Below, piece by piece: positions 42,637 through 52,674 of a stretch of DNA of 64,000 bases (position 1 is the first letter of the stretch; each line of letters begins with the position of its first letter). The DNA lies in NCBI RefSeq assembly GCF_004745945.1, contig NZ_SRLE01000014.1, forward strand, positions 124,001 to 188,000. Direction: 5' to 3'. Source of the stretch: Mangrovimicrobium sediminis. GTDB lineage: Bacteria; Pseudomonadota; Gammaproteobacteria; Pseudomonadales; Halieaceae. The position numbers and the translations under genes were made by a program. The notes beneath the pieces were generated by a model. That model made no database searches. It was given only the letters and a program-made list of their open reading frames with translations, and was not told the origin of the DNA.

Positions 42637-43555
42637 CCCCGGCGTCGTCAGCCTCTTCCGTCTCGACTTCGACTTCGGGTACCAACTCGACGTCCGGTGC
42701 GGGCAGGTCGCCCAGCTTGGCCAGCAGGCGGCCGATGGTCTCGCGCATCTCGCCGCGGGGGACGATCATGTCGATAGCGCCGTGCTCGAGCAGGAACTCG
42801 CTGCGCTGGAAGCCCTTGGGCAGCTTCTGGCGGATGGTCTGCTCGATGATATTGGGGCCGGCGAAACCCGCACGGGCGTCGGGCTCGGCGATGTTGATGT
42901 CGCCGAGCATGGCCAGGGAGGCGGATACGCCGCCGTAGACCGGATCGGTCATTACCGAGATGAACGGCACGCCCATCAGCTTCATGCGCTCGAGGACGGC
43001 GCTGGTCTTGGCCATCTGCATGAGGGAGATGAGCGCCTCTTGCATGCGCGCGCCGCCAGAGGCAGAGAAACACACCATGGGGACGCCGAGTTCCATGGCC
43101 AGCTTCGCCGCGCGGGTGAATTTCTCGCCCACCGCGTTACCCATGGAACCGCCGTGGAAATTGAACTCGAAGGCCACGCACACCAGCGGCATGCCCAGCA
43201 AGTTGCCGCGCATGGCGACCAGGGCGTCTTTTTCACCGGTGGATTTTTGCGCCGCACTGAGGCGGTCGCGGTAGCGTTTCTTGTCCTTGAACTTGAGGCG
43301 GTCGACGGGCTCCACCTCGGTGAGGATTTCCTCGCGGCCCTCGGCGTCGAGGAACAAATCGAGGCGGCGCCGGGCGCCGATGCGCATGTGGTGATCGCAC
43401 TTGGGACAGACGTCACCGTTGCGCTCGAGGTCCGGGCGATACAGCACCGCATCGCATTTCAGGCACTTCTTCCACAGCCCCTCAGGAACGCTGGCGCGTT
43501 TCTGGCCCTCCGCCTTGCTCACCCCGGACGGTAAAATCTTGTCTATCCAGCTCAT
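42629..43555 (-). CDS. accD: acetyl-CoA carboxylase carboxyltransferase beta subunit
   Basis: 308 aa. The N-terminal zinc ribbon has C-x2-C pairs in 'CLKCDAV' and 'CPKCDHH', and the carboxyltransferase fold contains '[15 protein letters not shown]' and '[12 protein letters not shown]'. It makes malonyl-CoA with AccA, AccB and AccC. The ATG at 43555 has GGGGA 7 bases upstream; a GTG 12 bases earlier is less likely. The C-terminal tail is acidic ('[14 protein letters not shown]'). It sits 50 bases downstream of trpA. Confidence 0.96.
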   Translation of the reverse strand: MSWIDKILPSGVSKAEGQKRASVPEGLWKKCLKCDAVLYRPDLERNGDVCPKCDHHMRIGARRRLDLFLDAEGREEILTEVEPVDRLKFKDKKRYRDRLSAAQKSTGEKDALVAMRGNLLGMPLVCVAFEFNFHGGSMGNAVGEKFTRAAKLAMELGVPMVCFSASGGARMQEALISLMQMAKTSAVLERMKLMGVPFISVMTDPVYGGVSASLAMLGDINIAEPDARAGFAGPNIIEQTIRQKLPKGFQRSEFLLEHGAIDMIVPRGEMRETIGRLLAKLGDLPAPDVELVPEVEVETEEADDAGDE

Positions 43556-43605
43556 GCTTTTCCCCACCCCACTGCAAGAAACGAGTATAGAACGTGAGCG
43601 GCGCT

Positions 43606-44427
43606 CTAGGAAGCGGCCCGGTCCACCCCGGCGCGAATATCTGCCAGCAGTGCGCAGGCCACCGCCCCCGCCGCCGCGTGATCGGCCCCGCCGTCCAGGG
43701 CATCGGCCATGGCGCGAATCAGCGCGCTGCCCACCACCACGCCGTCGGCCACACTGGCCACCGACGCGGCGGAGTCCGCATCGCGGATTCCGAAGCCCAC
43801 CGCCACCGGCAGTGCGCTGGCGGCGCGAATGCGCGCCACGTGCTCGGCGACATCGACGGTGTCCAGGTGCCCGGCACCGGTCACGCCCTTGAGCGACACG
43901 TAGTAGATGAAGCCGCTGGCCTGGGCGACGATGCGCGCGATGCGCGCCTCAGGCGTGGTCGGGGCGACCAGGAAGATGTTGTCCATGCCCACCCGGTGCA
44001 GTTCGGCGTTGACCTGCTCGACCTCCTCCGGCGGGATGTCCACGGTGAGCAGCGCGTCCAGGCCCACCGCCGCGGCGGCGTCGGCGAAGGCCGCATAGCC
44101 CATGTGCTCGACCGGGTTGGCGTAGCCCATCAGTAGCACCGGGGTGGTGGTGTCTTTCTCGCGGAAGGTACGTACCACCTCGAGGGCGTCGCGCAGGCTG
44201 GTGCCGCCGGCCAGAGCCCGCTCGTGGGCCTGCTGGATCACCGGCCCCTCGGACATGGGGTCGGAGAACGGCACGCCCAGCTCGATGATGTCCGCGCCGT
44301 TTTCCACCAGCGCATGCATCAGCGGCACGGTGGAGGCGAGGTCCGGGTCTCCGGCGACGATGTAGGGAATGAGGGCCTTGCGACCGGCGCGCGCCAGCTC
44401 CTCGAAACGTCCGGCAATTCGACTCAC
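43606..44427 (-). CDS. trpA: tryptophan synthase alpha subunit
   Basis: 273 aa, normal length. It cleaves indole-3-glycerol phosphate and passes indole to TrpB. Motif '[21 protein letters not shown]' holds the catalytic Glu and Asp; 'FLVAPTTP' and the phosphate-binding 'GFGI' and 'VVGSAL' loops are present. It lies 11 bases after trpB. Confidence 0.97.
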   Translation of the reverse strand: MSRIAGRFEELARAGRKALIPYIVAGDPDLASTVPLMHALVENGADIIELGVPFSDPMSEGPVIQQAHERALAGGTSLRDALEVVRTFREKDTTTPVLLMGYANPVEHMGYAAFADAAAAVGLDALLTVDIPPEEVEQVNAELHRVGMDNIFLVAPTTPEARIARIVAQASGFIYYVSLKGVTGAGHLDTVDVAEHVARIRAASALPVAVGFGIRDADSAASVASVADGVVVGSALIRAMADALDGGADHAAAGAVACALLADIRAGVDRAAS

Positions 44428-44438
44428 GCTGTGTTCTC

Positions 44439-45659
44439 CTACAACTCGATGCCGTCGATCTGCGCGACGGTATGGATGTCCTTGTCGCCGCGACCGGACA
44501 GGTTGACCACGATGTTCTGTTCAGGGCTCATGTCGGCGGCCAGCTTCTGCGCATAGGCCAGCGCATGGCTGCTCTCCAGCGCGGGCATGATGCCCTCGAT
44601 GCGGGTCAGGGCGTGGAAGGCCTTGAGCGCTTCGTCGTCGTTGGCGGCAACGTAGTTCACGCGGCCGATGTCCTTGAGCCAGCTGTGCTCGGGGCCGACG
44701 CCGGGGTAGTCGAGGCCGGCGGACACCGAGTGGGTATCCATGATCTGGCCGTTGACGTCCTGCATCAGGTAGGTGCGGTTGCCGTGCAGTACACCGGGGG
44801 TACCGGCGGACAGCGGCGCCGCGTGCTGGCCGGACGCCAGGCCGTGGCCGCCCGCCTCCACGCCGTACATGGCTACCGAGGTATCGTCGAGGAACGGGTG
44901 GAACAGGCCGATGGCGTTGGAGCCGCCGCCAACACAGGCGACCAGCGCGTCGGGCAGGCGCCCGGTCTGTTCCAGGCACTGGGCGCGGGCCTCGCGGCCG
45001 ATCACGCACTGGAAGTCGCGCACCAGCATCGGATAGGGATGCGGGCCGGCGACGGTGCCGATGATGTAGAAGGTGTCGTCGACGTTGGTCACCCAGTCGC
45101 GCATGGCCTCGTTCATCGCGTCCTTCAGCGTGCGCGAGCCGGACTTCACCGGGATCACCTCGGCGCCGAGCAGCTTCATGCGATAGACGTTGAGCGCCTG
45201 GCGGTGCACGTCCTCCTCGCCCATGAACACCTGGCACTCCAGGCCCAGGCGCGCAGCGACGGTGGCGGTGGCCACGCCGTGCTGGCCGGCGCCAGTCTCG
45301 GCAATCACCCGCTTCTTGCCCATGTGCTTGGCCAGCAGCGCCTGGCCGATGGTGTTGTTCACCTTGTGCGCGCCGGTGTGGTTGAGGTCCTCACGCTTGA
45401 GGTAGATGCGCGCTCCGCCGATCTGGTCGGACCAGCGCGTCGCGTGATACAGCGGCGAGGGACGGCCCACGTAGTGCGCCAGGTCCTCGTCGAACTCGCG
45501 CTGGAATTCGGCGTCGTCGCGCAGGCGCACGTACAGCGCTTCCAGTTCGTCCAGGGCGGACATGAGGGTTTCGGCGACAAAGCGGCCACCGTAGATCCCG
45601 AAGCGGCCGTGCTCATCGGGCACCGCCGCAAACGGCTTCTGGTTTGCTTCACTGTTCAT
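44439..45659 (-). CDS. trpB: tryptophan synthase beta subunit
   Basis: 406 aa. PLP enzyme joining indole to serine. The Schiff-base Lys is in '[10 protein letters not shown]', the glycine-rich phosphate loop is '[10 protein letters not shown]', and 'AETGAGQHG' is also typical. It starts within the end of trpF (11-base overlap), so trpF-trpB-trpA is one operon. No trpI-like regulator or attenuator is visible near it. Confidence 0.97.
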   Translation of the reverse strand: MNSEANQKPFAAVPDEHGRFGIYGGRFVAETLMSALDELEALYVRLRDDAEFQREFDEDLAHYVGRPSPLYHATRWSDQIGGARIYLKREDLNHTGAHKVNNTIGQALLAKHMGKKRVIAETGAGQHGVATATVAARLGLECQVFMGEEDVHRQALNVYRMKLLGAEVIPVKSGSRTLKDAMNEAMRDWVTNVDDTFYIIGTVAGPHPYPMLVRDFQCVIGREARAQCLEQTGRLPDALVACVGGGSNAIGLFHPFLDDTSVAMYGVEAGGHGLASGQHAAPLSAGTPGVLHGNRTYLMQDVNGQIMDTHSVSAGLDYPGVGPEHSWLKDIGRVNYVAANDDEALKAFHALTRIEGIMPALESSHALAYAQKLAADMSPEQNIVVNLSGRGDKDIHTVAQIDGIEL

Positions 45660-46302
45660 CTTGCTCGTCCACTTGCTGTTGGTCCGCGGCGCGTACCGCG
45701 GCGATAAAACGCTGTATTTCGGCGGTGTCCTTCACCCCCGGCGCGGCTTCCACCCCGCCGCTGACATCCACCGCCCAGGGCGACATCGCGGCGATCGCCG
45801 TGCCCACATTGCCGGCGTTGAGGCCACCGGCGAGCACCACGGGCAGCGGCAGGTCCGGTGGCACCATGCGCCAGTCGAAAGTCTTGCCGGTGCCGCCCGG
45901 CACGCCCTCCTGCCAGGCGTCGAGCAGCAGGCCGCGGCCGCCGGCGTAGTCGCGACTCGCGCGCGGCAGGTCGATGCCTTCGCGACAGCGCAACGCCTTG
46001 ATCCAGGGCCGACCGAACGACGCACAGAAGGCGGGCGATTCCTCGCCGTGAAATTGCAGCAGTCCCAGCGACAATGCGGCGGCCAGTTGTTCAACCTGCG
46101 CGGCGTCTGCATCGACGAAGAGGCCGACCAGGGTCACGAACGCGGGAACCTCGGCGGCGATCTCGCGGGCCCGGTCCAGGCTCACTGCCCGGGGGCTGGG
46201 CGGGTAGAACACCAGCCCGATAGCATCGGCGCCCGCCTCTACGGCGGCCAGCGCATCCTCGGTCCGGGTAATGCCACAGATCTTGATACGCGTGCGCGCC
46301 AA
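45649..46302 (-). CDS. trpF: phosphoribosylanthranilate isomerase
   Basis: 217 aa, a normal (beta/alpha)8 barrel. It converts phosphoribosylanthranilate to CdRP. The catalytic Cys is in '[12 protein letters not shown]', 'LVGLFVDAD' and '[13 protein letters not shown]' follow, and '[10 protein letters not shown]' lies near the C-terminus. First gene of the trpFBA-accD-folC run, 103 bases downstream of truA. Confidence 0.96.
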   Translation of the reverse strand: MARTRIKICGITRTEDALAAVEAGADAIGLVFYPPSPRAVSLDRAREIAAEVPAFVTLVGLFVDADAAQVEQLAAALSLGLLQFHGEESPAFCASFGRPWIKALRCREGIDLPRASRDYAGGRGLLLDAWQEGVPGGTGKTFDWRMVPPDLPLPVVLAGGLNAGNVGTAIAAMSPWAVDVSGGVEAAPGVKDTAEIQRFIAAVRAADQQQVDEQDEQ

Positions 46303-46351
46303 AATGGACTCCAGGGTGAGCCGGTTTTAAGGCCGCGCATGATAGCAGAAG

Positions 46352-46385
46352 CCCCGCGCGCTGTCTGTACAGCGCCAGCGCGGGG
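46352..46385. terminator. hairpin between truA and trpF
   Basis: CCCCGCGC/GCGCGGGG arms enclose a second inverted repeat CTGT/ACAG, giving a long interrupted stem. There is no T-run on the minus strand, so this is a weak terminator or a transcript-stabilising hairpin after truA. Confidence 0.35.
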
Positions 46386-46405
46386 TACCCGGTAACGCCG
46401 CGCTG

Positions 46406-47257
46406 CTAGGAAGACACGTCCGCGCCCAGCAGCAGCGGACCGGGCGGTGTCGGCGGCAGGCCGAACTGCGCCGGGTAGAGTACGTCGACCAGGTACAGGC
46501 CCGCTGCGGGGGCGGTATCGGCGGCGACGGTGCGGTCGCGGCCGCGCAGGAGATCGGCGATCCACTGCGGCTTCTGGCGCCCGCTGCCCACCGCCAGCAG
46601 GGAGCCGACGATATTGCGCACCATGTGGTGCAGGAAGGCGTTGGCCTGGATATCGACCACCACGATGTCGCCGCGGCGGAACACGCTGACGGCATGGACG
46701 TTGCGCATCGCCGTGGGCGACTGGCAGGTGGCCGCGCGAAAGGCAGAAAAGTCCTGCTCGCCGAGCAGCGCCTGCGCCGCCCCGTGCATCCGCGCGGCAT
46801 CCAGCGGGTGGCGGTACCAGGTGAGTTGCCCGCCGAGCAGGGCCGGGCGCACCGGCGTGTTGGCGATCAGGTAGCGGTAGCGGCGCGCAAGGGCGGAGAA
46901 GCGCGCGTGGAATTCCGCGTCCACCGCCTGCGCCCAGTGCACGCGTACATCCTCGGGCAGGTTGGCGTTGCCGCCCAGCACCCAGGCCCGGGGTGGCCGC
47001 GCACTGGGGGCGTCGAAGTGCACGATTTGGCAGTGGCCGTGCACGCCGGTGTCGGTGCGGCCGGCGCAATGCACACGCACGGGCGCGGCGGCAACTGCGG
47101 TGAGCGCCGCCTCGAGGGCCTGTTGTACGGTGGGAGCTGCGGGATCGGGCTGGCTCTGCCAGCCGCGGTAGTGGGCGCCGTTGTATTCGATGCGGCAGGC
47201 GATGCGCGCGCCTGCGGGCAGGCTGCGCGCACTGCGGGGGGACTGCTCGTCAGTCAA
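46406..47257 (-). CDS. truA: tRNA pseudouridine(38-40) synthase
   Basis: 283 aa from a TTG start. The catalytic Asp is in 'CAGRTDTGVHG', and the second motif is 'FHARFSALARRYRYLI'. It modifies U38-U40 of the tRNA anticodon arm. No ATG or GTG lies in a suitable place: the TTG at 47257 overlaps the end of fimV by 8 bases, which fits coupled translation. The N-terminus is the least certain part. The order fimV-truA-trpF is standard in Pseudomonas relatives. Confidence 0.93.
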   Translation of the reverse strand: MTDEQSPRSARSLPAGARIACRIEYNGAHYRGWQSQPDPAAPTVQQALEAALTAVAAAPVRVHCAGRTDTGVHGHCQIVHFDAPSARPPRAWVLGGNANLPEDVRVHWAQAVDAEFHARFSALARRYRYLIANTPVRPALLGGQLTWYRHPLDAARMHGAAQALLGEQDFSAFRAATCQSPTAMRNVHAVSVFRRGDIVVVDIQANAFLHHMVRNIVGSLLAVGSGRQKPQWIADLLRGRDRTVAADTAPAAGLYLVDVLYPAQFGLPPTPPGPLLLGADVSS

Positions 47258-49553
47258 TGCGGTCCAGCAATGCCTGCGCTTCGCTGCGATTCTCCTCGGA
47301 GCCCTCGGCGACCACTTCCTCGAGGATCTGGCGGGCGCCGTCCTCGTCACCCATGTCGATATACGCACGGGCCAGGTCGAGCTTGGTAGACATGCCGTTG
47401 GCGTCGGCGGCGATCACCAGGTCTTCGTCGTCCTCATCGTCATCGTCGCCCAGCGGGCTGTCGAGGAAATCCGCAGACAGGTCGAGGTCGTCCTCGATGG
47501 TATCGTCACCGCCGGTACCCTCGATTTCGAGGCCGACAAAATCCGACTCCAGTCCGCCGCCGATCTCCTCGGCCAGGCCCGCGGGGGGCTCGGACTGATT
47601 GTCGGTTTCACCCAGCAGTTCACGGGCGCGGGCGGTGGCCGCAGCGTCGCCGCGAGCCTCCAGTTCGTAGAGCTGTTCGCGCGCGGCGGGGCGATTGCCC
47701 AGCTGCAGTTCTGCCTCGAGCAGCTTGAGGCGGTAGGCGGTGTTCTCCGGCTCGCTGGCCAGGGCGCTCTTGAGCAGTTCGCGGGCCTGCGGGTAGCGGC
47801 CGTAGGCGATGTAGATGTCCGCCTCGGCCAGCGCATCGCCGGAATCCATATCGGAGGCGTACTCGCCGCCCTCGGAGTCAGCTAACGGCGCCTCATCGGC
47901 AAGGGCTGGGGCCGCCGGCTCCAGCGACTGGTCGAGGAAGGAATCCGCGGGACCGGTGTCCAGTTCGTCGGTGAACGGGTCGTCGAGCAGGTCGTCGTCG
48001 AGCAACTCGTCCAGCGGCTCCTGATCGGGCGCTTGCGGGGCCGGTGCAGGCGGCGGTGTCTTGAGTTTGACGTCGGCGAAGGCATCGCGCACCGGCTCGT
48101 CGACTTCGTCGTCACCGGAGCGACGCCAGCGCACGAAGAGCAGGCCGAGAATGGCCAGCACCAGGGCACCCAGGCCGTACAGGGCATAGCTCATCCAGCC
48201 GGACTCTTTCGGCGGCGGCACCTTGGCCGGCGGCAGTTTCTTCGGCTTGGATTCGGGCTTGGCTTCGGGCTTGGCGGCGGCGGGCTTTTCCTCAGCCGGC
48301 GCGGCCGCGGCGGGTTCCTCGGCAGGTGATATCTCTTCCTCTACCGCGGAGTCCACGTCCTCGTCGTAACTGTCCAGCCCACTGTCGTAGTCGTCGTAGG
48401 GCGCGGGCTCCTCGCCCAGGTCTTCTTCAACGGGGAGCGCGTCGGCTTCCACACCGGCCTCAGCCAGCGCAGCCTGCAACTCGGCAATCTGGGCATCCTT
48501 CAGGCTGACCAGGCGCTCCAGGCTGTCAACCTGGTTTTCCATCTCCGCGATCTGCGAGCGCGCCTGGCCGAGGGCGGCGCTGTCGCCGGCCCCGCCGCGC
48601 GAGGATGTCGCACCGCCGGTCAGTGCCGCGGCTTCCTCGGCCGGGTCTGCGGAAATACGCAGGGACGGGCGGCTGGGCGCCGGTTCCTGGCCACGGCTGG
48701 CCTGCCACGCCTCATTCTGCTCGCGCACCTCGGCCAGTGCAGCCTCTAGGTCCTGGGAGCTGATGTCCTCGGCGCTGGGCAGGTAGATAATGAAGCCGGC
48801 CTTGATCTGGTTGATGTTGCCGTTGATAAAGGCATCGGGGTTCAGGCGCTGGATATCCAGCATAGTCTGGTGAACGGAGGCGCCCTCCGGCCGCGAACTC
48901 TCGGCGATCTGCCACAGGGTATCGTCGCGGTGGATCATGTAGCGCCCGCCGGACTGGGGTGCGTCACCCGCTTGGGCATTGAAGTCACGTTGCGGCATTT
49001 CCCCGGGGCCCAGGTTCGACTTCCTGACATCGACACGAGTGCCGCTAGTCGCCGCCGCCCCCTCCGGCTTTTTTCCCGCAGAATCCGGGGCCGGAATACC
49101 TTCGACTTCCTCTACGCGCTGGCTCGCCGACACCACCGGGGTACCGGTTTCAAACAGCGGCGGATCTACCAACACGGTGTATTCGCGCAGCAGGCGGCCA
49201 TCGGGCCAGCGCGCTTCGACGATGAAATCCAGGTAGGGTTCGAGGACCGGGTCCTCGGAGGTCATGGTGATGGAACCACGACCACTGGCATCGAGGTTAA
49301 CCTCGAACTTGATACTGGTGAGGAAGTAGGCCCGCTCCACCCCCATGCGGTCGAAGTCCGCGCGGGTGGCAAGGCGCACGATGATTTCATCCTCGTGCAG
49401 ACTGCCTACATTGAGCAGATCTACCTTCGCCTGCAGTGGTTCGTTGAGAAAGGATTCCAGTTGCAGATCGCCGAGTCCCAGTGCATACGTGGAACTCGCG
49501 TGCAGACACCCCAGCGAAAACACAACGGCAGAAAATTTACGCGCCATAGCCAT
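47250..49553 (-). CDS. fimV: FimV-like LysM/TPR inner-membrane protein
   Basis: 767 aa. Signal peptide with likely cleavage before 'LGLGDLQLES', the conserved FimV start. Then a beta-domain, a LysM domain (about 205-260, 'RDDTLWQIAESSR'), a coiled coil (about 330-360), a low-complexity Ala/Pro/Lys linker, one membrane helix (about 455-475, 'YALYGLGALVLAILGLLFV'), a long acidic cytoplasmic region and TPR-like segments, ending with the FimV C-terminal domain ('LDLARAYIDMGDEDGARQIL'). It anchors polar landmark/type IV pilus assembly. The second Met (49547) has the better-spaced ribosome site (AAGG, 7 bases). Confidence 0.92.
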   Translation of the reverse strand: MAMARKFSAVVFSLGCLHASSTYALGLGDLQLESFLNEPLQAKVDLLNVGSLHEDEIIVRLATRADFDRMGVERAYFLTSIKFEVNLDASGRGSITMTSEDPVLEPYLDFIVEARWPDGRLLREYTVLVDPPLFETGTPVVSASQRVEEVEGIPAPDSAGKKPEGAAATSGTRVDVRKSNLGPGEMPQRDFNAQAGDAPQSGGRYMIHRDDTLWQIAESSRPEGASVHQTMLDIQRLNPDAFINGNINQIKAGFIIYLPSAEDISSQDLEAALAEVREQNEAWQASRGQEPAPSRPSLRISADPAEEAAALTGGATSSRGGAGDSAALGQARSQIAEMENQVDSLERLVSLKDAQIAELQAALAEAGVEADALPVEEDLGEEPAPYDDYDSGLDSYDEDVDSAVEEEISPAEEPAAAAPAEEKPAAAKPEAKPESKPKKLPPAKVPPPKESGWMSYALYGLGALVLAILGLLFVRWRRSGDDEVDEPVRDAFADVKLKTPPPAPAPQAPDQEPLDELLDDDLLDDPFTDELDTGPADSFLDQSLEPAAPALADEAPLADSEGGEYASDMDSGDALAEADIYIAYGRYPQARELLKSALASEPENTAYRLKLLEAELQLGNRPAAREQLYELEARGDAAATARARELLGETDNQSEPPAGLAEEIGGGLESDFVGLEIEGTGGDDTIEDDLDLSADFLDSPLGDDDDEDDEDLVIAADANGMSTKLDLARAYIDMGDEDGARQILEEVVAEGSEENRSEAQALLDRID

Positions 49554-49790
49554 GCCTTATTATCTTCCTGCTTCTCCCCTACCGGCCCCCCTAAGGCTCG
49601 GTCCCATGCCATGTCTGCGAGTTCCGGCGCTCTTTCTGTCTTGACTGACTTCCTGTGAGAGCCTCCGGACGGTGCTGTGAAAACGCCAATTTAATGCCCC
49701 TGGCACACCGATTGCAGACCCGAACTCGAGCCAAGTATCAGTGAACCATGGGCATATATCAAGGCAACTTATTGTGTTTTCTGAAGTTAA

Positions 49791-50813
49791 TCACAGAAAG
49801 TCAGAAATGAGTTTTTCCGCGATTTGAACGCTGTTCAGGGCCGCTCCCTTGCGCACGTTGTCGGCGACGATCCACAGGTCCAGACCGCGCGGATGGGAGA
49901 TGTCCTCGCGAATGCGGCCGACGAAAACCGGGTCCTGTCCGGCGGACTCGGTCACCGCGGTGGGGTAACCGCCATCGGCGTGTTCGTCCATCACTACCAC
50001 TCCCGGCGCCGCGGCCAGCAGTTCGCGTGCCTGCGCTGCGCTGAGCTTCTCGCGGGTTTCGATATGCACGGCCTCGGAGTGGCCGAAGAAGACCGGGATA
50101 CGCACGCAGGTCGGGTTCACCTGGATGCTCTCGTCGCCGAAAATCTTCTGGGTTTCCCACACCATCTTCATCTCTTCGCGGGTGTAGCCGTTGTCCTGGA
50201 AGGTGTCGATGTGCGGCAGCGCGTTGAAGGCGATCTGCTTGGGGTAGACCTCGCACTCGATCTCCTGGCCGTTGAGCAGGCGCGCGGTCTGCCCCGCCAG
50301 TTCCTCGATCGCTTCCTTGCCGGTGCCGGAGACGGCCTGGTAGGTGGCGACGTTAATGCGCTCGATACCCACGGCGTCGTAGATCGGCTTCAGCGCCACC
50401 AGCATCTGGATGGTGGAGCAGTTGGGGTTGGCGATGATGTTGCGGTTCGGATAGTCCGCCAGTGCGCCCGGGTTGACCTCCGGCACCACCAGGGGAATGT
50501 CGGCATCGCGGCGAAAGTGCGAGGTGTTGTCGATAACCACACAACCGGCGGCCGCGGCCTTCGGCGCATACTCCTCGGAGATACTGCCGCCGGCGGAGAA
50601 CAGGCCGATCTGCGCCTGGCTGAAATCGAACTCGGCGAGATCGCCGATGGTCACCGACTTGCCGCGGAATTTCACCGTCTTGCCCGCGGATCGGCTGGAT
50701 GCCAGCGGGTAGAGGTTGCGCACCGGAAAATTCCGCTGCTCCAGAATCTCGATCATGACTTCGCCCACGGCGCCGGTTGCGCCGACCACGGCCACGTCAT
50801 ATTGCTTGCTCAT
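49791..50813 (-). CDS. asd: aspartate-semialdehyde dehydrogenase
   Basis: 340 aa. NADP-dependent reduction of aspartyl phosphate, a branch-point step to lysine, threonine and methionine. N-terminal 'GATGAVGEVM' binds cofactor; the catalytic Cys is in 'NPNCSTIQM'; 'ASSRSAGK' and 'GYTREEMKM' are typical. It lies 96 bases downstream of leuB. The 237-base gap to fimV (49554-49790) shows nothing I can name. Confidence 0.96.
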   Translation of the reverse strand: MSKQYDVAVVGATGAVGEVMIEILEQRNFPVRNLYPLASSRSAGKTVKFRGKSVTIGDLAEFDFSQAQIGLFSAGGSISEEYAPKAAAAGCVVIDNTSHFRRDADIPLVVPEVNPGALADYPNRNIIANPNCSTIQMLVALKPIYDAVGIERINVATYQAVSGTGKEAIEELAGQTARLLNGQEIECEVYPKQIAFNALPHIDTFQDNGYTREEMKMVWETQKIFGDESIQVNPTCVRIPVFFGHSEAVHIETREKLSAAQARELLAAAPGVVVMDEHADGGYPTAVTESAGQDPVFVGRIREDISHPRGLDLWIVADNVRKGAALNSVQIAEKLISDFL

Positions 50814-50909
50814 TGTCTGCTTCCTCCTGGAATGCTGAATCTTTGTGTCTTTGCCTGTTGCGATTGCGAAATCCGTGCCGGCGGGGGCGCCGCCGCTGCG
50901 GCGCAGGAA

Positions 50910-51983
50910 CTACAGCGCGGCGAGCACCGCCGCGCCCATCTCACGGGTGCCGACCACCCGCATGCCTTCGCTGGCGATATCCGCGGTGCGCAGGCCGCTG
51001 TCGAGCACGCGGCTGACCGCGGTCTCGATGGCCTCGGCTGCCTGCGGCGCGGCCAGCGTGTAGCGCAGCATCATCGCCACCGAGAGGATGGTGGCCAGCG
51101 GGTTGGCCTTGTCCTGGCCGGCGATGTCCGGCGCGCTGCCGTGGCAGGGTTCGTACATGCCGCGGCCGTCTTTATCCAGCGACGCAGAGGGCAGCATACC
51201 GATGGAGCCGGTGAGCATGGCCGCGGCGTCGGAGAGGATGTCGCCGAACATGTTGCCGGTGACGATGACGTCGAACTGCTTGGGCCGCATCACCAGTTGC
51301 ATGGCGGCGTTGTCCACGTACATGTGGCTGAGCTCGACATCCGGGTACTGCGGCGCCAGCTCGTCCATCACCTCGCGCCACAGCACCGTAGCCTCGAGCA
51401 CGTTGGCCTTGTCCACGCTGCACACGCGGCCGTTGCGCTTGCGCGCTGCGTCGAAGGCCAGGTGACCGATGCGGCGCACCTCGGATTCGCTGTAGCGGTA
51501 GGTGTTGAAGCCTTCACGCTCACCGTTGTCCAGGGTGCGTATGCCGCGCGGCTCGCCGAAGTAGATACCGCCGGTCAGCTCGCGCACGATCAGGATATCC
51601 AGGCCGGCGACGACCTCGGGCTTGAGGCTCGAAGCGTCGGCCAGCTGCGGGTAGAGCAGCGCCGGGCGCAGGTTGCCGAACAACTGCAGCTCCGAACGGA
51701 TCTTCAGCAGGCCGCGCTCCGGGCGCAGCTGGCGCTCCGCCGCATCCCACTTCGGGCCACCCACCGCGCCGAGCAGGATCGCCTCGGCGCTGCGCGCCTG
51801 GTCCAGGGTGATTTGCGGGCAGGGCTCGCCGTGCACGTCCAGCGCGGCGCCGCCCAGCAGGCCATCTTCCAGCTCGAGGTCCAGCCCGAAACTGCAATCC
51901 ACCGCCTGCAGCACGTTCACCGCCTCGCTGACGATCTCCGGGCCGATGCCGTCGCCGGACAGGATCAGGATTTTCTTGCTCAT
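50910..51983 (-). CDS. leuB: 3-isopropylmalate dehydrogenase
   Basis: 357 aa from ATG 51983. It oxidatively decarboxylates 3-isopropylmalate with NAD. Motifs: 'GDGIGPEIV', '[14 protein letters not shown]', 'DKANVLE' and '[10 protein letters not shown]', the last with the metal-binding Asp. An upstream in-frame ATG at 52067 would run into leuD and is rejected. It follows leuD by 41 bases. Confidence 0.97.
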   Translation of the reverse strand: MSKKILILSGDGIGPEIVSEAVNVLQAVDCSFGLDLELEDGLLGGAALDVHGEPCPQITLDQARSAEAILLGAVGGPKWDAAERQLRPERGLLKIRSELQLFGNLRPALLYPQLADASSLKPEVVAGLDILIVRELTGGIYFGEPRGIRTLDNGEREGFNTYRYSESEVRRIGHLAFDAARKRNGRVCSVDKANVLEATVLWREVMDELAPQYPDVELSHMYVDNAAMQLVMRPKQFDVIVTGNMFGDILSDAAAMLTGSIGMLPSASLDKDGRGMYEPCHGSAPDIAGQDKANPLATILSVAMMLRYTLAAPQAAEAIETAVSRVLDSGLRTADIASEGMRVVGTREMGAAVLAAL

Positions 51984-52024
51984 GTGTGTTTCCGTCGTTT
52001 GTCGGTAAAAATCGCGACCGCGTA

Positions 52025-52672
52025 CTAGCGGATCGCGTCGAACAGCCAGGGCGAGCGCTCGCGCCACTGCGCCTCGAAGGCGCGGATCGCATCCTCGCGC
52101 TGCAGGGTCAGGCCGATATCGTCCAGGCCCTCGAGCAGGCAGTGGCGGCGGAAGGCGTCCACCTCGAAGGCAATTTCCTCACCGGACGGCGTCACCACCC
52201 GCTGGCGCTGCAGGTCCACGGTGAGCTGGTAGCCCTCACTGGCATACATCTCCCCGAACAGGCGGTCGACCAGCTGCACGTCCAGCTCGATCGGCAGCAG
52301 GCCGTTCTTGAAGCAGTTGTTATAGAAGATGTCGGCAAAACTCGGCGCGATGATGCAGCGGAAGCCGTAATCCTCCAGCGCCCACGGGGCGTGCTCGCGG
52401 CTGGAGCCGCAGCCGAAGTTCTCACGCGCCAGCAAGATGGAGGCACCGGCGTAGCGCGGGAAGTTCAGCGGGAACTCCGGGTTGATCGGGCGCGCGCTGC
52501 AGTCCTGCCCGGGCTGGCCCTCGTCGAGGTAGCGCAGCTCGTCGAACAGGTTGGGGCCGAAGCCCGAGCGCTTGATCGACTTCAGGAACTGCTTGGGGAT
52601 GATCAGGTCGGTGTCGACATTGGCGCGATCCATGGGCGCCACCAGGCCGTTCTCCACAGTAAATGCCTTCAT
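52025..52672 (-). CDS. leuD: 3-isopropylmalate dehydratase small subunit
   Basis: 215 aa. Small subunit of the aconitase-like isomerase that acts with LeuC. '[13 protein letters not shown]' and '[15 protein letters not shown]' are the family motifs. The ATG at 52672 is 2 bases after the leuC stop, and the frame upstream of it is leuC antisense. It carries no iron-sulfur cluster of its own. Confidence 0.97.
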   Translation of the reverse strand: MKAFTVENGLVAPMDRANVDTDLIIPKQFLKSIKRSGFGPNLFDELRYLDEGQPGQDCSARPINPEFPLNFPRYAGASILLARENFGCGSSREHAPWALEDYGFRCIIAPSFADIFYNNCFKNGLLPIELDVQLVDRLFGEMYASEGYQLTVDLQRQRVVTPSGEEIAFEVDAFRRHCLLEGLDDIGLTLQREDAIRAFEAQWRERSPWLFDAIR

Positions 52673-52674
52673 GC

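Noticed and set aside
46303-46405. Trp attenuator or leader peptide upstream of trpF
   Set aside because: No short frame with consecutive Trp codons and no terminator/antiterminator pair is seen, only one interrupted hairpin.
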